DNA of 63,328 bases from CAWHPS01 sp963831235. Lineage in GTDB: Bacteria > Fibrobacterota > OXYB2-FULL-49-7 > JAEUSG01. The notes beneath the pieces are model-generated. The model was not told the origin of the DNA. It saw only the letters and a program-made list of their open reading frames with translations, and searched no databases. The position numbers were made by a program, and so were the translations under genes. The DNA lies in NCBI GenBank assembly GCA_963831235.1, contig CAWHPS010000012.1, positions 1-63,328 of the forward strand. The letters run 5' to 3'. Below, one piece after another: positions 52,439 to 62,442 of this stretch (position 1 is its first letter; the number at the start of each line of letters is the position of its first letter).

Positions 52439-55400
52439 CTACCTGCTGCCGCCCTCGTATCTTATGCGAGGATCGAGCCATAGCAGCATTAAATCACTCA
52501 CAAGCACGCCAATAAGACCAAGTGTGGTAAGCACAAACAGGATGGAACCTGCCATGTACATATCCTGGGTAAGAAGCGCATTAAGCAGAAGAGGATCCAA
52601 TGTTGGCAGATTAAGCACAATCGCAACAAGACCGCCTCCGGAAATAAGAGAGGGTATAATGCCTCCGATGCCGGAAATAAACGGATTAATCGCCATGCGG
52701 AAAGGATATTTGAACAGCAGCTTGACAGGGCGTACACCTTTTGCCCTCGCTGTTATTACATAAGGTTTCTTGAGTTCGTCAAGAAGATTAGCCCTGAGAA
52801 CACGGATCATACCCGCTGTACCGCCTATACCGACAAGCAGCACAGGAACCCATATATGTTTCAGCATGTCCACAAACTTGGGAATATCCCAGACACTTTG
52901 TGCGCCGTATTTGGGAGAGAAAAGGCCTATTACGCTTATGCCGAAATATTTAAAGGACAGGAACATGACAACAATGGCAAGAAGAAACGATGGTATTGAC
53001 ATGCCGATGAATCCTACAAATGAGATGGTGTAATCCGCTATGGAGTATTGCCTGACAGCTGAAAAAACACCTGCCGGAATTGCTATAGACCAGATTAATA
53101 TTATGGCAAACAACTCAAGAATAAAACTTAGCAAAAGCCTCTCACCCCACATATCCGTAACCCTTTGTTCGCTCATCATTGACAAACCGAGGTTTCCCTG
53201 CAATACCCCTTGATCGGATTCATTGAAGGTTTTGAACCATTTAAACCCCATCCAGATGAAATATTGCACATGCATCGGCTCATCAAGATTAAAGGTTCTC
53301 TTTTTACTTTCAACAACATCCTGAAAATTCGAGTAGCCTGAATTCTTCATGTTCGCTATTAATGAAGTTATATAATCTCCGGGGGGAAGCTGTATTATGG
53401 TAAATGTTATTACGGAAATAATAAGGAGCGTTGGTATCATAAGGAGAAGCCTTTTTCCGATATAAGGATAACGTCTTGAAACAAGAACCAATCCTATAAC
53501 AAGAAGGCCGAATATGGAAAAATATTTTATAATTGAATTTTTTCTTCCTGATTCCGAAACCTCAATATCAGAACGTTTGTCTTCTTCAGGTCTCGCATTG
53601 ACAACAGGCGCCTTATATATTCCAGGTATTGGCATAAAATTCGGTTTCGCATTGGCCAGTTCGGTAAACACAGGGTTTTGCGGTACTTTTGTTATGATCT
53701 CTTTTTTTATCTGGTCAAATACTGTTCTTGAACTATCGGGATTCTCAAAATAATAGGTTGAAAAGCCGGCGTTTTCAAAACATACGCCCCCTATTCCTGT
53801 AACATCACCTGTAACTGCATGCTGCGGCACATTCTTAAGGCCTGTTTTAATGGCCATAGGGGATGGAGACATTGTTGATATTCCAATGGTGAAAACATTG
53901 TCCGCGCTTATACGCATCAACTCCTTGAACTGTTTCACCCTGTCTTCCTGTTTATAAATCTTTTTAAGACCATCGTATAATTCAAGGGTTGTTCTGTAAG
54001 GATTTCCCAAAGGCGGTTCAATATTACCCGGAATCTTTGAGTTCGGGTCCCCCCACATCCCTCCGTTTTCATACCAGTTTGCATATCCAAAGGCAAAAGC
54101 TGAGTTCCAACGATTGTATGAAATAATACAGGCCGGCATGGGAAGCGGGATATATTCGCCCTCGGAACTATTCAGATGGAGGTCGTGCTTCATGGCTCTT
54201 AAATCATTCTGTAAAAGCGAATAGAGCCTCTCTCTTGGAACAATACGCAATCCCACGGCATTCCAGTCGTCAATCAGAAATTGTGCGCATGAAGTCGCTA
54301 GCCCCTTCTCCACAAACAATTCAAGAAAAAACGACATCCGGGTCCCGTCCTTGAAAGTCCTGTACCCTTCGCGATCCCTTTTATCAAGACCAAGGCTGTC
54401 GAGAAGCCGGGACGCTTCCTTTGGATTGTATTCGGTATTTTCCTTTTGGATAATACTATCGTAATAAAGAGATCCCCTGGGCGGGAAAACCTGGGCAGGC
54501 TCTCCAATGCCAAGATACATGGCGTCAATTATCTCCTGCCGGTTTATTGAAATACTGAGGGCCTTTTTAAATGTGACATTTTTTATTAGCTCGGCCTTTT
54601 TAGCGTCGTTTTTCGTTTCAATGTTTCGATTGTAATTGGGATATATTATATCATTGGAAGCATTATTGCAGGTCCAGTACACTAGACTGTATCGCCCGTT
54701 TTTAGCCTCCATTTCCATAAGGGGAATGCCCGCGTTATTTCCCCCGACAATCGTAAGGTCGCCGCTTGTTAAAAGGAGACCTTCGCTCTGCGCGCTTTTT
54801 TCCAGAAAAACGTATCTGTCGATATATGGTAGCTGGTTGCCTTTTGTGTCAACCTTCCAGTAATATGGGTTGCGTACAACGGCATAAGGTGAAACCGCTC
54901 TGTAGGTGGTATATATATAAGGACCCAGTATCGGTTTATTCACATCAATCGTCCATGCATCACCTCTTGCGTAGGAATAAACACTTGAATTCTTGGGTAT
55001 CTTAAGCGCCCGTCTCAAAGAATCGAGAAAGATTTTATCTCCCATTCTCGGATGGAATTTCGTAAGATAATGGGCAGGACGACTTGTCATATTTGCCCCA
55101 TAACTTGCCAAATGCTCTATTAGAATGGAATTGGGGTTTTCAAACACAATCTTAATTGTATAATCATCAATCTTTACTATATCCGCCCTTTTACCTCCAG
55201 CCACAAGAAAACTTGGAACCATTCCAAGGAAATATTCAGGGTCTGGCGGTTCAAGGGCCTCCTTTTCCCACCAGTACATTATATCGTCTGCGGTAAAAGG
55301 ATAACCGTCGGACCATTTGACCCCTTTGCGTAAATAAAAGGTATATACCTTGTTATCAGGGGAAACCGTCCAGCTTTTTGCAAGCTCCGGAACAATTGGA

Positions 55401-55853
55401 TACCCTTGGGGAGACCAGGCGACTAAAGAAGCAGTCCCGAACTTATTGGAATAATTAAAAACAACATCCCCTTGATTATTAACAGGCGCGACAAAAGTGC
55501 CGCCGTATTTTCCAATACCTTCCACGCCTTCGACAACACAAGGTTCAGGCCCGATTCGCTCTTCGAGAGGTGGTAACTTCTTTTCAGCAACCAGTTCCTT
55601 CAATATTGGGGATTCATTTTTTGGGTACCATGCAGTCTGTCCTGCCCTTGGAGTAATCAACATCCTTATGCAGAATAATAGGTCTATTAGGATCAATTAT
55701 TACTGTTCTTCGTTCTTGTGCAGCAAGAATTTCAGCATGCGACCGTTTGATTTCAACGGTTGTGAACTTGGGTCTTAACAGGTTTCCCAGAATCATAATC
55801 ACAACAACTATAAGAACTGCAACAAATAAAAAACGCAGAAGATTTTTAATCAT
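52439..55853 (-). CDS. Peptide-binding protein fused to OppB-type permease, with an N-terminal frameshift
   Basis: The main frame (52439-55696) gives about 1085 residues. It has an SBP_bac_5-type binding domain (VVFNYSNKFGTASLVAW, LAKSWTVSPDNKVYTFYLRK, WSDGYPFTADDIMYWW) of about 700 residues. Then come a span and an OppB permease with spans and the EAA motif VITARAKGVRPVKLLFKYPF. This fusion of binding protein and permease is rare. Upstream, another frame (55853-55614) gives an N-terminal anchor (LLRFLFVAVLIVVVIMILGN) ending at 55614. Joining the two frames by one base near 55640-55660 makes a single anchored protein. The main frame's own start lacks a ribosome-binding site, so I prefer the joined gene. 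Confidence 0.75.
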
Positions 55854-56019
55854 AAAAAATAAGTGTATTACTCTTCAGGTTAAACGAATCTAAACAATAA
55901 TCAATTCCAAATATACTTTTCAAGAAAAACAGAAAAACATCCATGTTTATTTTATGGTTAGTTTATGAGAATATTTTATAGTTAAACAATAATCAACAAT
56001 ACTATTTTAAAACCAGAAT

Positions 56020-56949
56020 TTGAACCGGAGCAACTACCACTTGACAATAGACAATAACATAAATAATCTCATCACCCTCCAAAACAAAAGACTGAAAGTT
56101 GATGTAGCCCAGCCTGGCGCCATTTATAATGGATTCCGGTTTGACTGGACAGGACATGTGATTCAGGTCAAACTGGATGGCATACACACTTTCTGTGGAA
56201 TGGAATCGCTAATAAAAGGTGTGGGGACAGGCGGGATTGGTTTATGCAATGAATTTGGAATGGTAAAGCCGATAATTCCCAGTGCCCAGGAATCCGGAAA
56301 ACAGTTTCCAAAACTGGGAATAGGCTTGCTAACGCCTTTAAGTAAAGGGAAACAGGATTATTCATCCCCTTGTAAGCTTGAACGTTTTCCAATCACAGTA
56401 GAACAGGGAGAAACGCAGCTAAAATTCACAGCAGGCCCACTGGAATGTAAAGGGGTTGCCGCTCGGCTTTCAAAGACCCTTTCCATTTCCAATCAATCAC
56501 TTGTAATTCACTACACATTGGAGAATACCGGCACCCTACCCATAGAAACAGACGAATACAATCACAATTTTCTGTGTGTTGATAATAATTCCATTGGACC
56601 GGATTATACTCTTTCATTTCCATACAGGCTTAGTCTGGATGAAGCAATCGGAGAGGTTGGCGATATTTTTGCAATCAACCGGGACAGTTTGACATGGCGG
56701 CAAACGGCTGAAAAGGATTTTTACGGTATTTTTAAGGGTTTTGAAAATGCCCAAAACCATTACTGGGAACTCATCCATCAGCCGACAGGTTTAGGCATCA
56801 GAGAATCATGCGATTTTCCTGTTGAGAGAATTGCAATCTGGGGAAGAAACCATGTTGTGAGTCCTGAGTTTTTCATTGGAATAAATCTATTGCCTGGCAA
56901 AACAATGGAATGGACAAGGACCTATTCTTTCTTTTCCAAAAATAATTGA
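56020..56949 (+). CDS. Galactose-mutarotase-like (aldose 1-epimerase superfamily) protein
   Basis: 309 residues from a TTG start. The beta-sandwich is suggested by RFDWTGHVIQVKLDGIHTFC, LECKGVAARLSKTLSISNQS, YHYTLENTG-type strands, NHNFLCVDNN and HYWELIHQPTGLGIRESC. The family's catalytic Glu/His are not all clear. Its fold and pattern fit sugar-binding or epimerase relatives, often annotated DUF4432-like. It stands alone, divergent from the opp genes, and the TTG start is uncertain. Confidence 0.55.
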   Translation: MNRSNYHLTIDNNINNLITLQNKRLKVDVAQPGAIYNGFRFDWTGHVIQVKLDGIHTFCGMESLIKGVGTGGIGLCNEFGMVKPIIPSAQESGKQFPKLGIGLLTPLSKGKQDYSSPCKLERFPITVEQGETQLKFTAGPLECKGVAARLSKTLSISNQSLVIHYTLENTGTLPIETDEYNHNFLCVDNNSIGPDYTLSFPYRLSLDEAIGEVGDIFAINRDSLTWRQTAEKDFYGIFKGFENAQNHYWELIHQPTGLGIRESCDFPVERIAIWGRNHVVSPEFFIGINLLPGKTMEWTRTYSFFSKNN

Positions 56950-57068
56950 TAGGGATTTTGATCTTTCTCCATTCGTAAATTCAGATCGCGAAAAATCACA
57001 TCATTTGCAACAGAAAACGAACAGTTCTGAACGGAAACCATGTTCCATTCTCCTCGTGTTAAGAATGT

Positions 57069-57179
57069 ACCGCTAAAAACAGCGCGGAAAAAGACCTGGT
57101 TGGCAAGCTTGTAAACGACATCAAGGGTGTGAAAGACCTAAAAAATGAGGTAACGATCGGGCAAGTATCGTCGAAATAA
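57069..57179 (+). pseudogene. BON-domain protein, C-terminal fragment
   Basis: A short plus-strand frame reads TAKNSAEKDLVGKLVNDIKG and then VKDLKNEVTIGQVSSK before the stop at 57177. This matches the end of BON (OsmY-like) domains, where xAEKDLV and VxxVKNxxTI are typical. Nothing upstream restores the rest of the protein, so only a fragment survives. The preceding 100 bp hold no other part of it. Confidence 0.6.
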
Positions 57180-57327
57180 AATCCAAGGGGCGGGTTGAAC
57201 CCAGCCTGATTTCAAACTCGGTCAACCTGCCTCTGTTTTAAAGATGGTTAATAGGAATACAGCAGCGGTATGTGGATCATGGGAATGCGGTTATCGTGGC
57301 CGGCAATTAAAACAGGAGAAAATTGCT

Positions 57328-57420
57328 ATGTGGACAAAAGCGTTACTGATGACAGGGTTAATCACGCTATTGGCCGTCCAGATAAATGCCGCCGATATAA
57401 GTCTCGGCCCGCAGGTTTGA
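57328..57420 (+). pseudogene. Signal-peptide stub of a lost secreted protein
   Basis: A 30-codon frame with AGGAG upstream encodes a clean signal peptide (MWTKALLMTGLITLLAVQIN) and AADISLGPQV before a stop. The gene continues no further; the next gene lies on the other strand 15 bp on. It is probably the remnant of a secreted protein cut by recombination. It may instead be a real small membrane peptide. Confidence 0.4.
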
Positions 57421-57435
57421 TAGGTATACCACGGT

Positions 57436-58341
57436 TCATCGAGGACCTCGCTGGCGATGGATCTCTTTGCGCTTCATGTCCATATATTCGCCATGTTTCA
57501 TCTCATGCAACTGCGGTGCAAAGCGTTCGGTTGCGGCATACCAGGCGGTGAGGCGCCTTTCGGTCTGTTCGGCCTGCGGCAGCTTATACGCGCCCAGATA
57601 TGAGTCAATGGCCAGGTAATAGCGCATCGTGTTACGTTCCACCAACCCAAGGACGCCACCGATATATGCCGGTCGCCCGTCTTGACGGCATTCGGTGAAA
57701 CTGAAGCCCACTTTATTGAGGCCTATCGTACCCAGGTAGGCTTTCATAGCCATGCGCGCCGCAAAACCATAGTTGTACGAATAAGACATATGGATGAAGG
57801 AACGATGAGAGTCAATTCGGGTGGCTTGCAGCCGGATCTCGTAGTTTTTAGTTCCGAACGGCCCTTCCCCGGCAATGAGATTTATTTCCAGATAATCGGC
57901 TGAGTCGGCGACACTAAAGCCGAACTCGAGTTTATAGGTATCTTTGGAGGGTTGGTCGAACTTCCTTCCGACGGAGAGGATTAGTTTGTCTCCTTTCGGC
58001 CCGGCTTTTGTCCTGCATTCCTTTATATTGAGATGGAGAATCAGAATGTCGCACCAATGATCAAGCGATTGGAGTGCTTGCTCGACCATAGGGAAAGGAT
58101 ACTCAACAACCGAGTAGATATCGCCCTTCAGTTTACCGGAGGTCTGCGCTGATTCAAGATACAACGGCATGCCAAAGGGGTTGTTCGAAAGCCTATTCTG
58201 CAATGCAACGTAGTGTGCCTTCAGGGAAGCGGCGTCTTGGGCATTGGCTAAGCAAAGCACGGCCATAACCGATAGCAGCATCACAACGAGCCATCGCAAA
58301 CGCAAACCAGGTTGCAAGGGCTTTGGGCGTATAATATTCAT
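57436..58341 (-). CDS. Secreted protein of unknown function
   Basis: 301 residues with a signal peptide (WLVVMLLSVMAVLCLANAQD). It contains LSNNPFGMPLYLESAQTSG and DIYSVVEYPFPMVEQALQSL. I recall similar proteins in proteobacteria but no function. Base composition is richer in G+C than the DNA before 57 kb. It lies directly downstream of the phospholipase D-like gene (15 bp apart) and is probably in the same transcript. Confidence 0.6.
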   Translation of the reverse strand: MNIIRPKPLQPGLRLRWLVVMLLSVMAVLCLANAQDAASLKAHYVALQNRLSNNPFGMPLYLESAQTSGKLKGDIYSVVEYPFPMVEQALQSLDHWCDILILHLNIKECRTKAGPKGDKLILSVGRKFDQPSKDTYKLEFGFSVADSADYLEINLIAGEGPFGTKNYEIRLQATRIDSHRSFIHMSYSYNYGFAARMAMKAYLGTIGLNKVGFSFTECRQDGRPAYIGGVLGLVERNTMRYYLAIDSYLGAYKLPQAEQTERRLTAWYAATERFAPQLHEMKHGEYMDMKRKEIHRQRGPR

Positions 58342-58356
58342 GGAACCGATTCCCTT

Positions 58357-59838
58357 TTACAGCCAATATTCCCATAATCTCCCGAATAATTCCTTCAACC
58401 GGACAGCGATTGACCTGCGTTTCCATTCTTTCAGAGTGATGGGGGTTGAAGCGGCAAGGTCCTTTTCAAACAGGGTCCGCATCTTGTCGCCGAATTCGGG
58501 TCCGAGGACCACGGCATTGACCTCCTGATTGTGCAGGAAACTGCGCCAGTCAAGGTTGGTGGAGCCGACTGTGGCCCAAACGCCGTCTATCAGAGCGGTC
58601 TTCGAATGCAGCAAGGCGTCCCGGCGCTCATAAAGCTTTACGCCGCCCTTCAGCAGACGCGTGTAGTGGGAGCGGCCGGCATGAAAGACGAGCCAGGAAT
58701 CCGTCGTGCTCGGCAGCACCATCCGGACATCGACCCCGCGGGCCACCGCGTCAATCAGCGCGCCCATCAATTGCGGGTCAGGCACGAAATAGGCGTTTGT
58801 GAGCAGGATCTCTGATTCGGCGCAGTTGATCGCCGAAATGAAGGTAGCATAGATCTGGTTAAACGGATCTTCCGGCGCGCTCGCGATGGCACGCACAACC
58901 TCCTTGCCCTTGGCGCTTAGGGGAGGGAAATAGTTGCGCTTGGCCATCGGTTTGCCTTTTTGGCGCTCCCAGGTTTCGATGAAGAACTTCTGCAGGTTGG
59001 CGACGACCGGCCCACGCAACTGCAGATCTGTGTCGCGCCAAGGCAAGGTCTTTGTTTTCCCGGGCCGCTTCGCGGATCGGCTCAAAGACCCACCCGAATA
59101 GACACCGCTGATGTTGATGCCGCCGAGGAAAGCGGTTTCGCCGTCGATGACTAGAATCTTGCGGTGATCACGCTGATTGACATCCCAGCCTGCCTTTCCT
59201 GTAAACGGGTTGACGGGATTGAACTCAAGCACGTTGATTCCGGCGTCCTTTAAGCGCGTGAAGAACTCGCCTGGGGTGCCGAACGCTCCCACACCGTCGT
59301 AGATCAGGTTAACCTGCACACCGCAACGCTGCTTGTCGATGAACGCGTCGGTGAACTTTCGCCCGATCTCGTCGTCCTCGAAGATGAACGTCTCCATATT
59401 GATGTGGTCGCGCGCATCGCGGATCGCCGCGAACATCGCCTTATAGGTAGACGGCCCGTCTTCGAGAAGAATCGCGGAATTGCCGGCGGTGAGCGGATTA
59501 CCCGCCAGCGCTTCCTCAACTGCGAGGTGACGATCGAGGATATTGGGGGCGCGGCCGCCGCCCCTGATACGATCGAGAATCGCTTTGCTCTGGACAGGCG
59601 ACAATATGTGTCCGTTGGTGCCTTCGAGCTGGATCGACCCGCGCGGTATTGCCATGTCAGGCACGATGTGCGGCAAAGAACTGCAGACCGTCAGCATCAG
59701 GGGGGCCAACGCCAAAAGGTAAAACAGGAACCTCGGTTTCCATTTTCGTATAAGTAACGGCAATGCGAAAATCCTCCGTAAGCAATTTTCAGGCGGGTCG
59801 CCGCCTGTTTCTTTGTCTGTCGTCAAGACAAGAACCAT
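58357..59838 (-). CDS. Phospholipase D-superfamily cardiolipin synthase-like protein
   Basis: 493 residues with an N-terminal anchor (FLFYLLALAPLMLTVCSSLP). It has two HKD motifs: RDHRKILVIDGETAFLGGIN near residue 230 and LLHSKTALIDGVWATVGSTN near residue 425. Both catalytic His-Lys-Asp sets are intact. The layout resembles ClsB/ClsC-type cardiolipin synthases, which use a phosphatidyl-histidine intermediate. Higher G+C than its surroundings suggests transfer, perhaps from a proteobacterium. It shares an operon with the secreted protein downstream. Cardiolipin synthesis is inferred from family. Confidence 0.85.
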   Translation of the reverse strand: MVLVLTTDKETGGDPPENCLRRIFALPLLIRKWKPRFLFYLLALAPLMLTVCSSLPHIVPDMAIPRGSIQLEGTNGHILSPVQSKAILDRIRGGGRAPNILDRHLAVEEALAGNPLTAGNSAILLEDGPSTYKAMFAAIRDARDHINMETFIFEDDEIGRKFTDAFIDKQRCGVQVNLIYDGVGAFGTPGEFFTRLKDAGINVLEFNPVNPFTGKAGWDVNQRDHRKILVIDGETAFLGGINISGVYSGGSLSRSAKRPGKTKTLPWRDTDLQLRGPVVANLQKFFIETWERQKGKPMAKRNYFPPLSAKGKEVVRAIASAPEDPFNQIYATFISAINCAESEILLTNAYFVPDPQLMGALIDAVARGVDVRMVLPSTTDSWLVFHAGRSHYTRLLKGGVKLYERRDALLHSKTALIDGVWATVGSTNLDWRSFLHNQEVNAVVLGPEFGDKMRTLFEKDLAASTPITLKEWKRRSIAVRLKELFGRLWEYWL

Positions 59839-59942
59839 CTAAATACTATTCTGAATACTGTTTGCTTTGGGCATGTTATTTGCTTTTTGCTTTTCTGTAA
59901 GAGGATTGTAAGAAAACCTGAAACCCAAAGGAGTCATTTTCA

Positions 59943-60143
59943 ATGAATAAAGCCATTTTTATCGCGCTGCTGGTTGGGGGCATAATTCTTATCATTTTCG
60001 GAATTAATGCGAAAGATTCATTAAGCTCTGATTTCTCGCGAATCTTCACGGGCTCTCCTACCAATAAGGCAATTATAATGCTGGTGGGTGGTGTAATCGC
60101 GACTATTATTGGGCTAATCGGGCTTGTACGCAAGCCCCAATAA
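59943..60143 (+). CDS. DUF3185-family small membrane protein
   Basis: 66 residues with two spans: IALLVGGIILIIFGINAKDS and AIIMLVGGVIATIIGLIGLV, joined by SSDFSRIFTGSPTNK. This matches the DUF3185 pattern (GxxLIxFGIxAxDSxxSDxSRxFTGxPTDK). Function unknown; such proteins are common in proteobacteria next to stress genes. It sits alone, divergent from the phospholipase D gene. Confidence 0.8.
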   Translation: MNKAIFIALLVGGIILIIFGINAKDSLSSDFSRIFTGSPTNKAIIMLVGGVIATIIGLIGLVRKPQ

Positions 60144-60160
60144 AACAGATGCCCAACACT

Positions 60161-60381
60161 TTATGATGCCGCGTGTGCAATCCGTACAATTTCTTGAGCA
60201 ATATCTTCAGGTGAAAGAACAAAATCAATGCACCCACTTGCCATCGCACTCCCTGGCATATCCGGCTGCTGTGCGGTATCAAGCCTCTGCGAATGATAAT
60301 GCCCCGGATATAAGCGTCGAGGCCGCCGGCCGAACCTCCCACGCAAACAAAAGGAAAGTCTTTTGCCACTACCGACGCCAA
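60161..60381 (-). pseudogene. CheB-type methylesterase fragment with a large internal deletion
   Basis: The upstream part reads KDFPFVCVGGSAGGLDAYIR, the CheB methylesterase Ser-containing start (GASAGG-like). A different frame then gives QQPDMPGSAMASGCIDFVLS and EDIAQEIVRIAHAAS to the stop at 60161, which matches the end of CheB (MPRSAIATGxVDFVLPPE). The catalytic middle, more than 100 residues, is missing, and the two pieces are out of frame. The gene is dead. A CheB-CheR type origin is possible. Confidence 0.7.
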
Positions 60382-60449
60382 CGTGAGATACCCCAGCCAC
60401 CACCACCCAATACAAGCAAAATTAGGAGCACAATTAGTAAGGTTGACAT
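60369..60449 (-). CDS. 26-residue Gly-rich hydrophobic protein
   Basis: The ATG at 60447-60449 has GGAGG 4 bp upstream and encodes MSTLLIVLLILLVLGGGGWG followed by ISRWRR. This single-span, Gly-rich, basic-ended pattern is a known small-protein family (DUF3309/lmo0937-like), found near stress and envelope genes. It overlaps the CheB fragment by 13 bp. It is too short for ordinary gene calling. Confidence 0.6.
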   Translation of the reverse strand: MSTLLIVLLILLVLGGGGWGISRWRR

Positions 60450-60961
60450 ACGACCTCCGAAATTAATGATTTACGCTAACTCAAACCTCATAACTTTTCA
60501 AAAGCAACTAATGCGCCAAAGAAGGATTTCACAATTTTCTTTTCATGCCATAAAATATGGGTGTGACCCGATTGCAAGACCCCTTAATAACGTGAAAACA
60601 TGAACAAAGCGAACAAATTCAAACTGATATTCGTTCAAGCGTTCGGCAACAGCATTCAGAGCAATTCTTGTTTTTAAGAAGGATATTCTCAAAAGAGGTA
60701 ATTCGGATTCACTGGGCTGAACTCATCAGGATGGTTAGGCGGGGATTTCGGAAAAGATGCCGGAAAGCATGCTTATGCGCAATTTACATATAGCTAATAA
60801 AAACCTATCAGTTTATGAGACTGAAGATGACTGTGGCGAAAAAATATCAAATACAATACCAATGAATATTGGAAAAAGGTATTTTATTCAGACGGGTTAG
60901 GCTTCGTAGTCACGATCCTGCTCATATTGATTCTCATGGGCCGGATTTAGAGATAGAGGCA
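60450..60961. other. Gene-free stretch
   Basis: No gene with support. A 24-codon frame (MNKANKFKLIFVQAFGNSIQ, from 60601) and an open but unsupported extension of the glycosidase frame (60869-60961) are the only notable items. Confidence 0.4.
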
Positions 60962-61597
60962 ATGGAGCAAACTATATTATCCAAAGACAGCCTGAACTTT
61001 CCGGAGAACTTCATCTGGGGCACATCTACTGCTGGCCACCAGGTGGAGGGCGGTAATGAATATTCAGACTGGTGGGCATGGGAACAGGAAGGCTTGATCG
61101 AGGACGGAACGGTCTCAGGCCGTGCCATGGATTACTGGAACCGTCACGAAGAAGACCATGCCCTCATGGCGAAACTGGCTTACAAAGGGTTCCGCCTCGG
61201 CATAGAATGGGCCCGCGTCGAACCGCAAAAGGACCGTTTCGACCTTGACGTGATCGAGCATTATCGACGCATCCTTCAATCCCTCCGCAATCACGGATTC
61301 AAGATCTGTCTTACCCTGCACCACTTGGTGCTTCCGCGCTGGGTTGCCAGCCAGGGCGACTGGCTGAATCCCGACACGGTGAACCATTTCCTGCGGTACG
61401 CGAAATTTGTGATCGAGAAACTGGGTATGTTTCCAGACTACTGGGTGACGATGAACGAGCCGATGGTGCCGGCGATTATGGGTAATCTCCTGGGCCGGTT
61501 TCCGCCGCAGCGGCATACGATCGCGGCGTACCGCGCCGTAACCAGGGCATCTCTTCGTGCCCATGCCGGAGCCTACCACCTGATCCACAAGTTACAG
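60962..61597 (+). pseudogene. Glycoside hydrolase family 1 (beta-glucosidase-like), N-terminal part only
   Basis: About 212 residues from the ATG at 60962. FPENFIWGTSTAGHQVEGG opens the family barrel, followed by YWNRHEEDHALMAKLAYKGF, IEWARVEP, the LTLHHLVLPRW segment and YWVTMNEPMVPAIMGN, whose NEP Glu is the acid/base. Family members are about 450 residues. The match ends at about 61597 (HLIHK), where the DNA becomes GC-rich and encodes SMC sequence. The C-terminal half with the nucleophile is missing. The cut is probably an assembly join. Confidence 0.85.
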
Positions 61598-62439
61598 GCA
61601 CGACGGCCACGCTGCTGCTGAGCAGGCGCGGAGCGCCCATCTCGCGGCCCGCGACACCGCCCATGCCTGCGCCCTCGCCCTCGCCGAGGCGCGCGCCGCC
61701 GCCGACCACGTCGACGAGGCCATCATTCTCACCCTGGGCCCGAAACGTCACTGCCCTCCGAGATCCCCGAGCCCGCTGCCTTGCCCGAGCTGGAGCGCGA
61801 GGAGGGGCAGTTGCTGCAGGAGCTGGAGGCTCTCGGTCCGGTCAACGAGCTGGCGGTGGCCGAACGTGACGAGCTGGAGACGCGCCACCGCTTCCTGGGC
61901 GAGCAACGCCGCGACCTCGGCGCTTCCCTGGCCTCCCTCGACGACACCATCGGCGACCTTGACTCCACCTGCGCGACGCGCTTTCTGGCCACCCTCGAGG
62001 AGGCGCAGGACCTTCTGGCGTTTGACGAGGTCGTGTTTCGCGAGCTGTTCGGAGGCGGCGAGGCGCGGGCCGAGCTGAGCGACCCCGACTCGCCCCTCGA
62101 CTCCGGCATCGAGATCCGTGTCCGCCCCCCCAGGCAAGCACACCCAGTCGGTCTTGCTTCTCTCCGGCGGTGAGAAGGCGCTGGCAGCCGTGGCGCTGCT
62201 GCTGGCGCTCTTCCGCATCCCGCCCGGCCCCGTTCTGCCTGCTGGACGAGGTGGACGCCCCCCTGGACGACGCCAATGTCGAGCGGCTCTGCCGCCTGCT
62301 GCGCGTCATGAGCGCCGACACCCAGTTTCTGCTCATCACCCACAATCGCCGCACCATGGCTCACGCCGACGTCCTCTACGGCGTCACCATGGAGGAGCCG
62401 GGAGTGTCACGGGTCGTCTCGGTGCGGCTGGAGGACTGA
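61598..62439 (+). pseudogene. smc: SMC chromosome-segregation protein, C-terminal fragment with frameshifts
   Basis: The coding sequence is spread over three frames. First comes an Ala-rich coiled coil (ARAAADHVDEAI), then REEGQLLQELEALGPVNELA and LGEQRRDLGASLASLDDTIG. Next is the ABC signature region LLLSGGEKALAAVALLLALF, and then Walker B FCLLDEVDAPLDDANVERL, ending VSRVVSVRLED. These are SMC C-terminal landmarks in order. Frame changes occur near 61742, 62128 and 62225, the last two in runs of C, so sequencing errors are likely. SMC is about 1150 residues, so only the end is present. G+C is far higher than in the rest of the window. Confidence 0.85.
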
Positions 62440-62442
62440 TCC

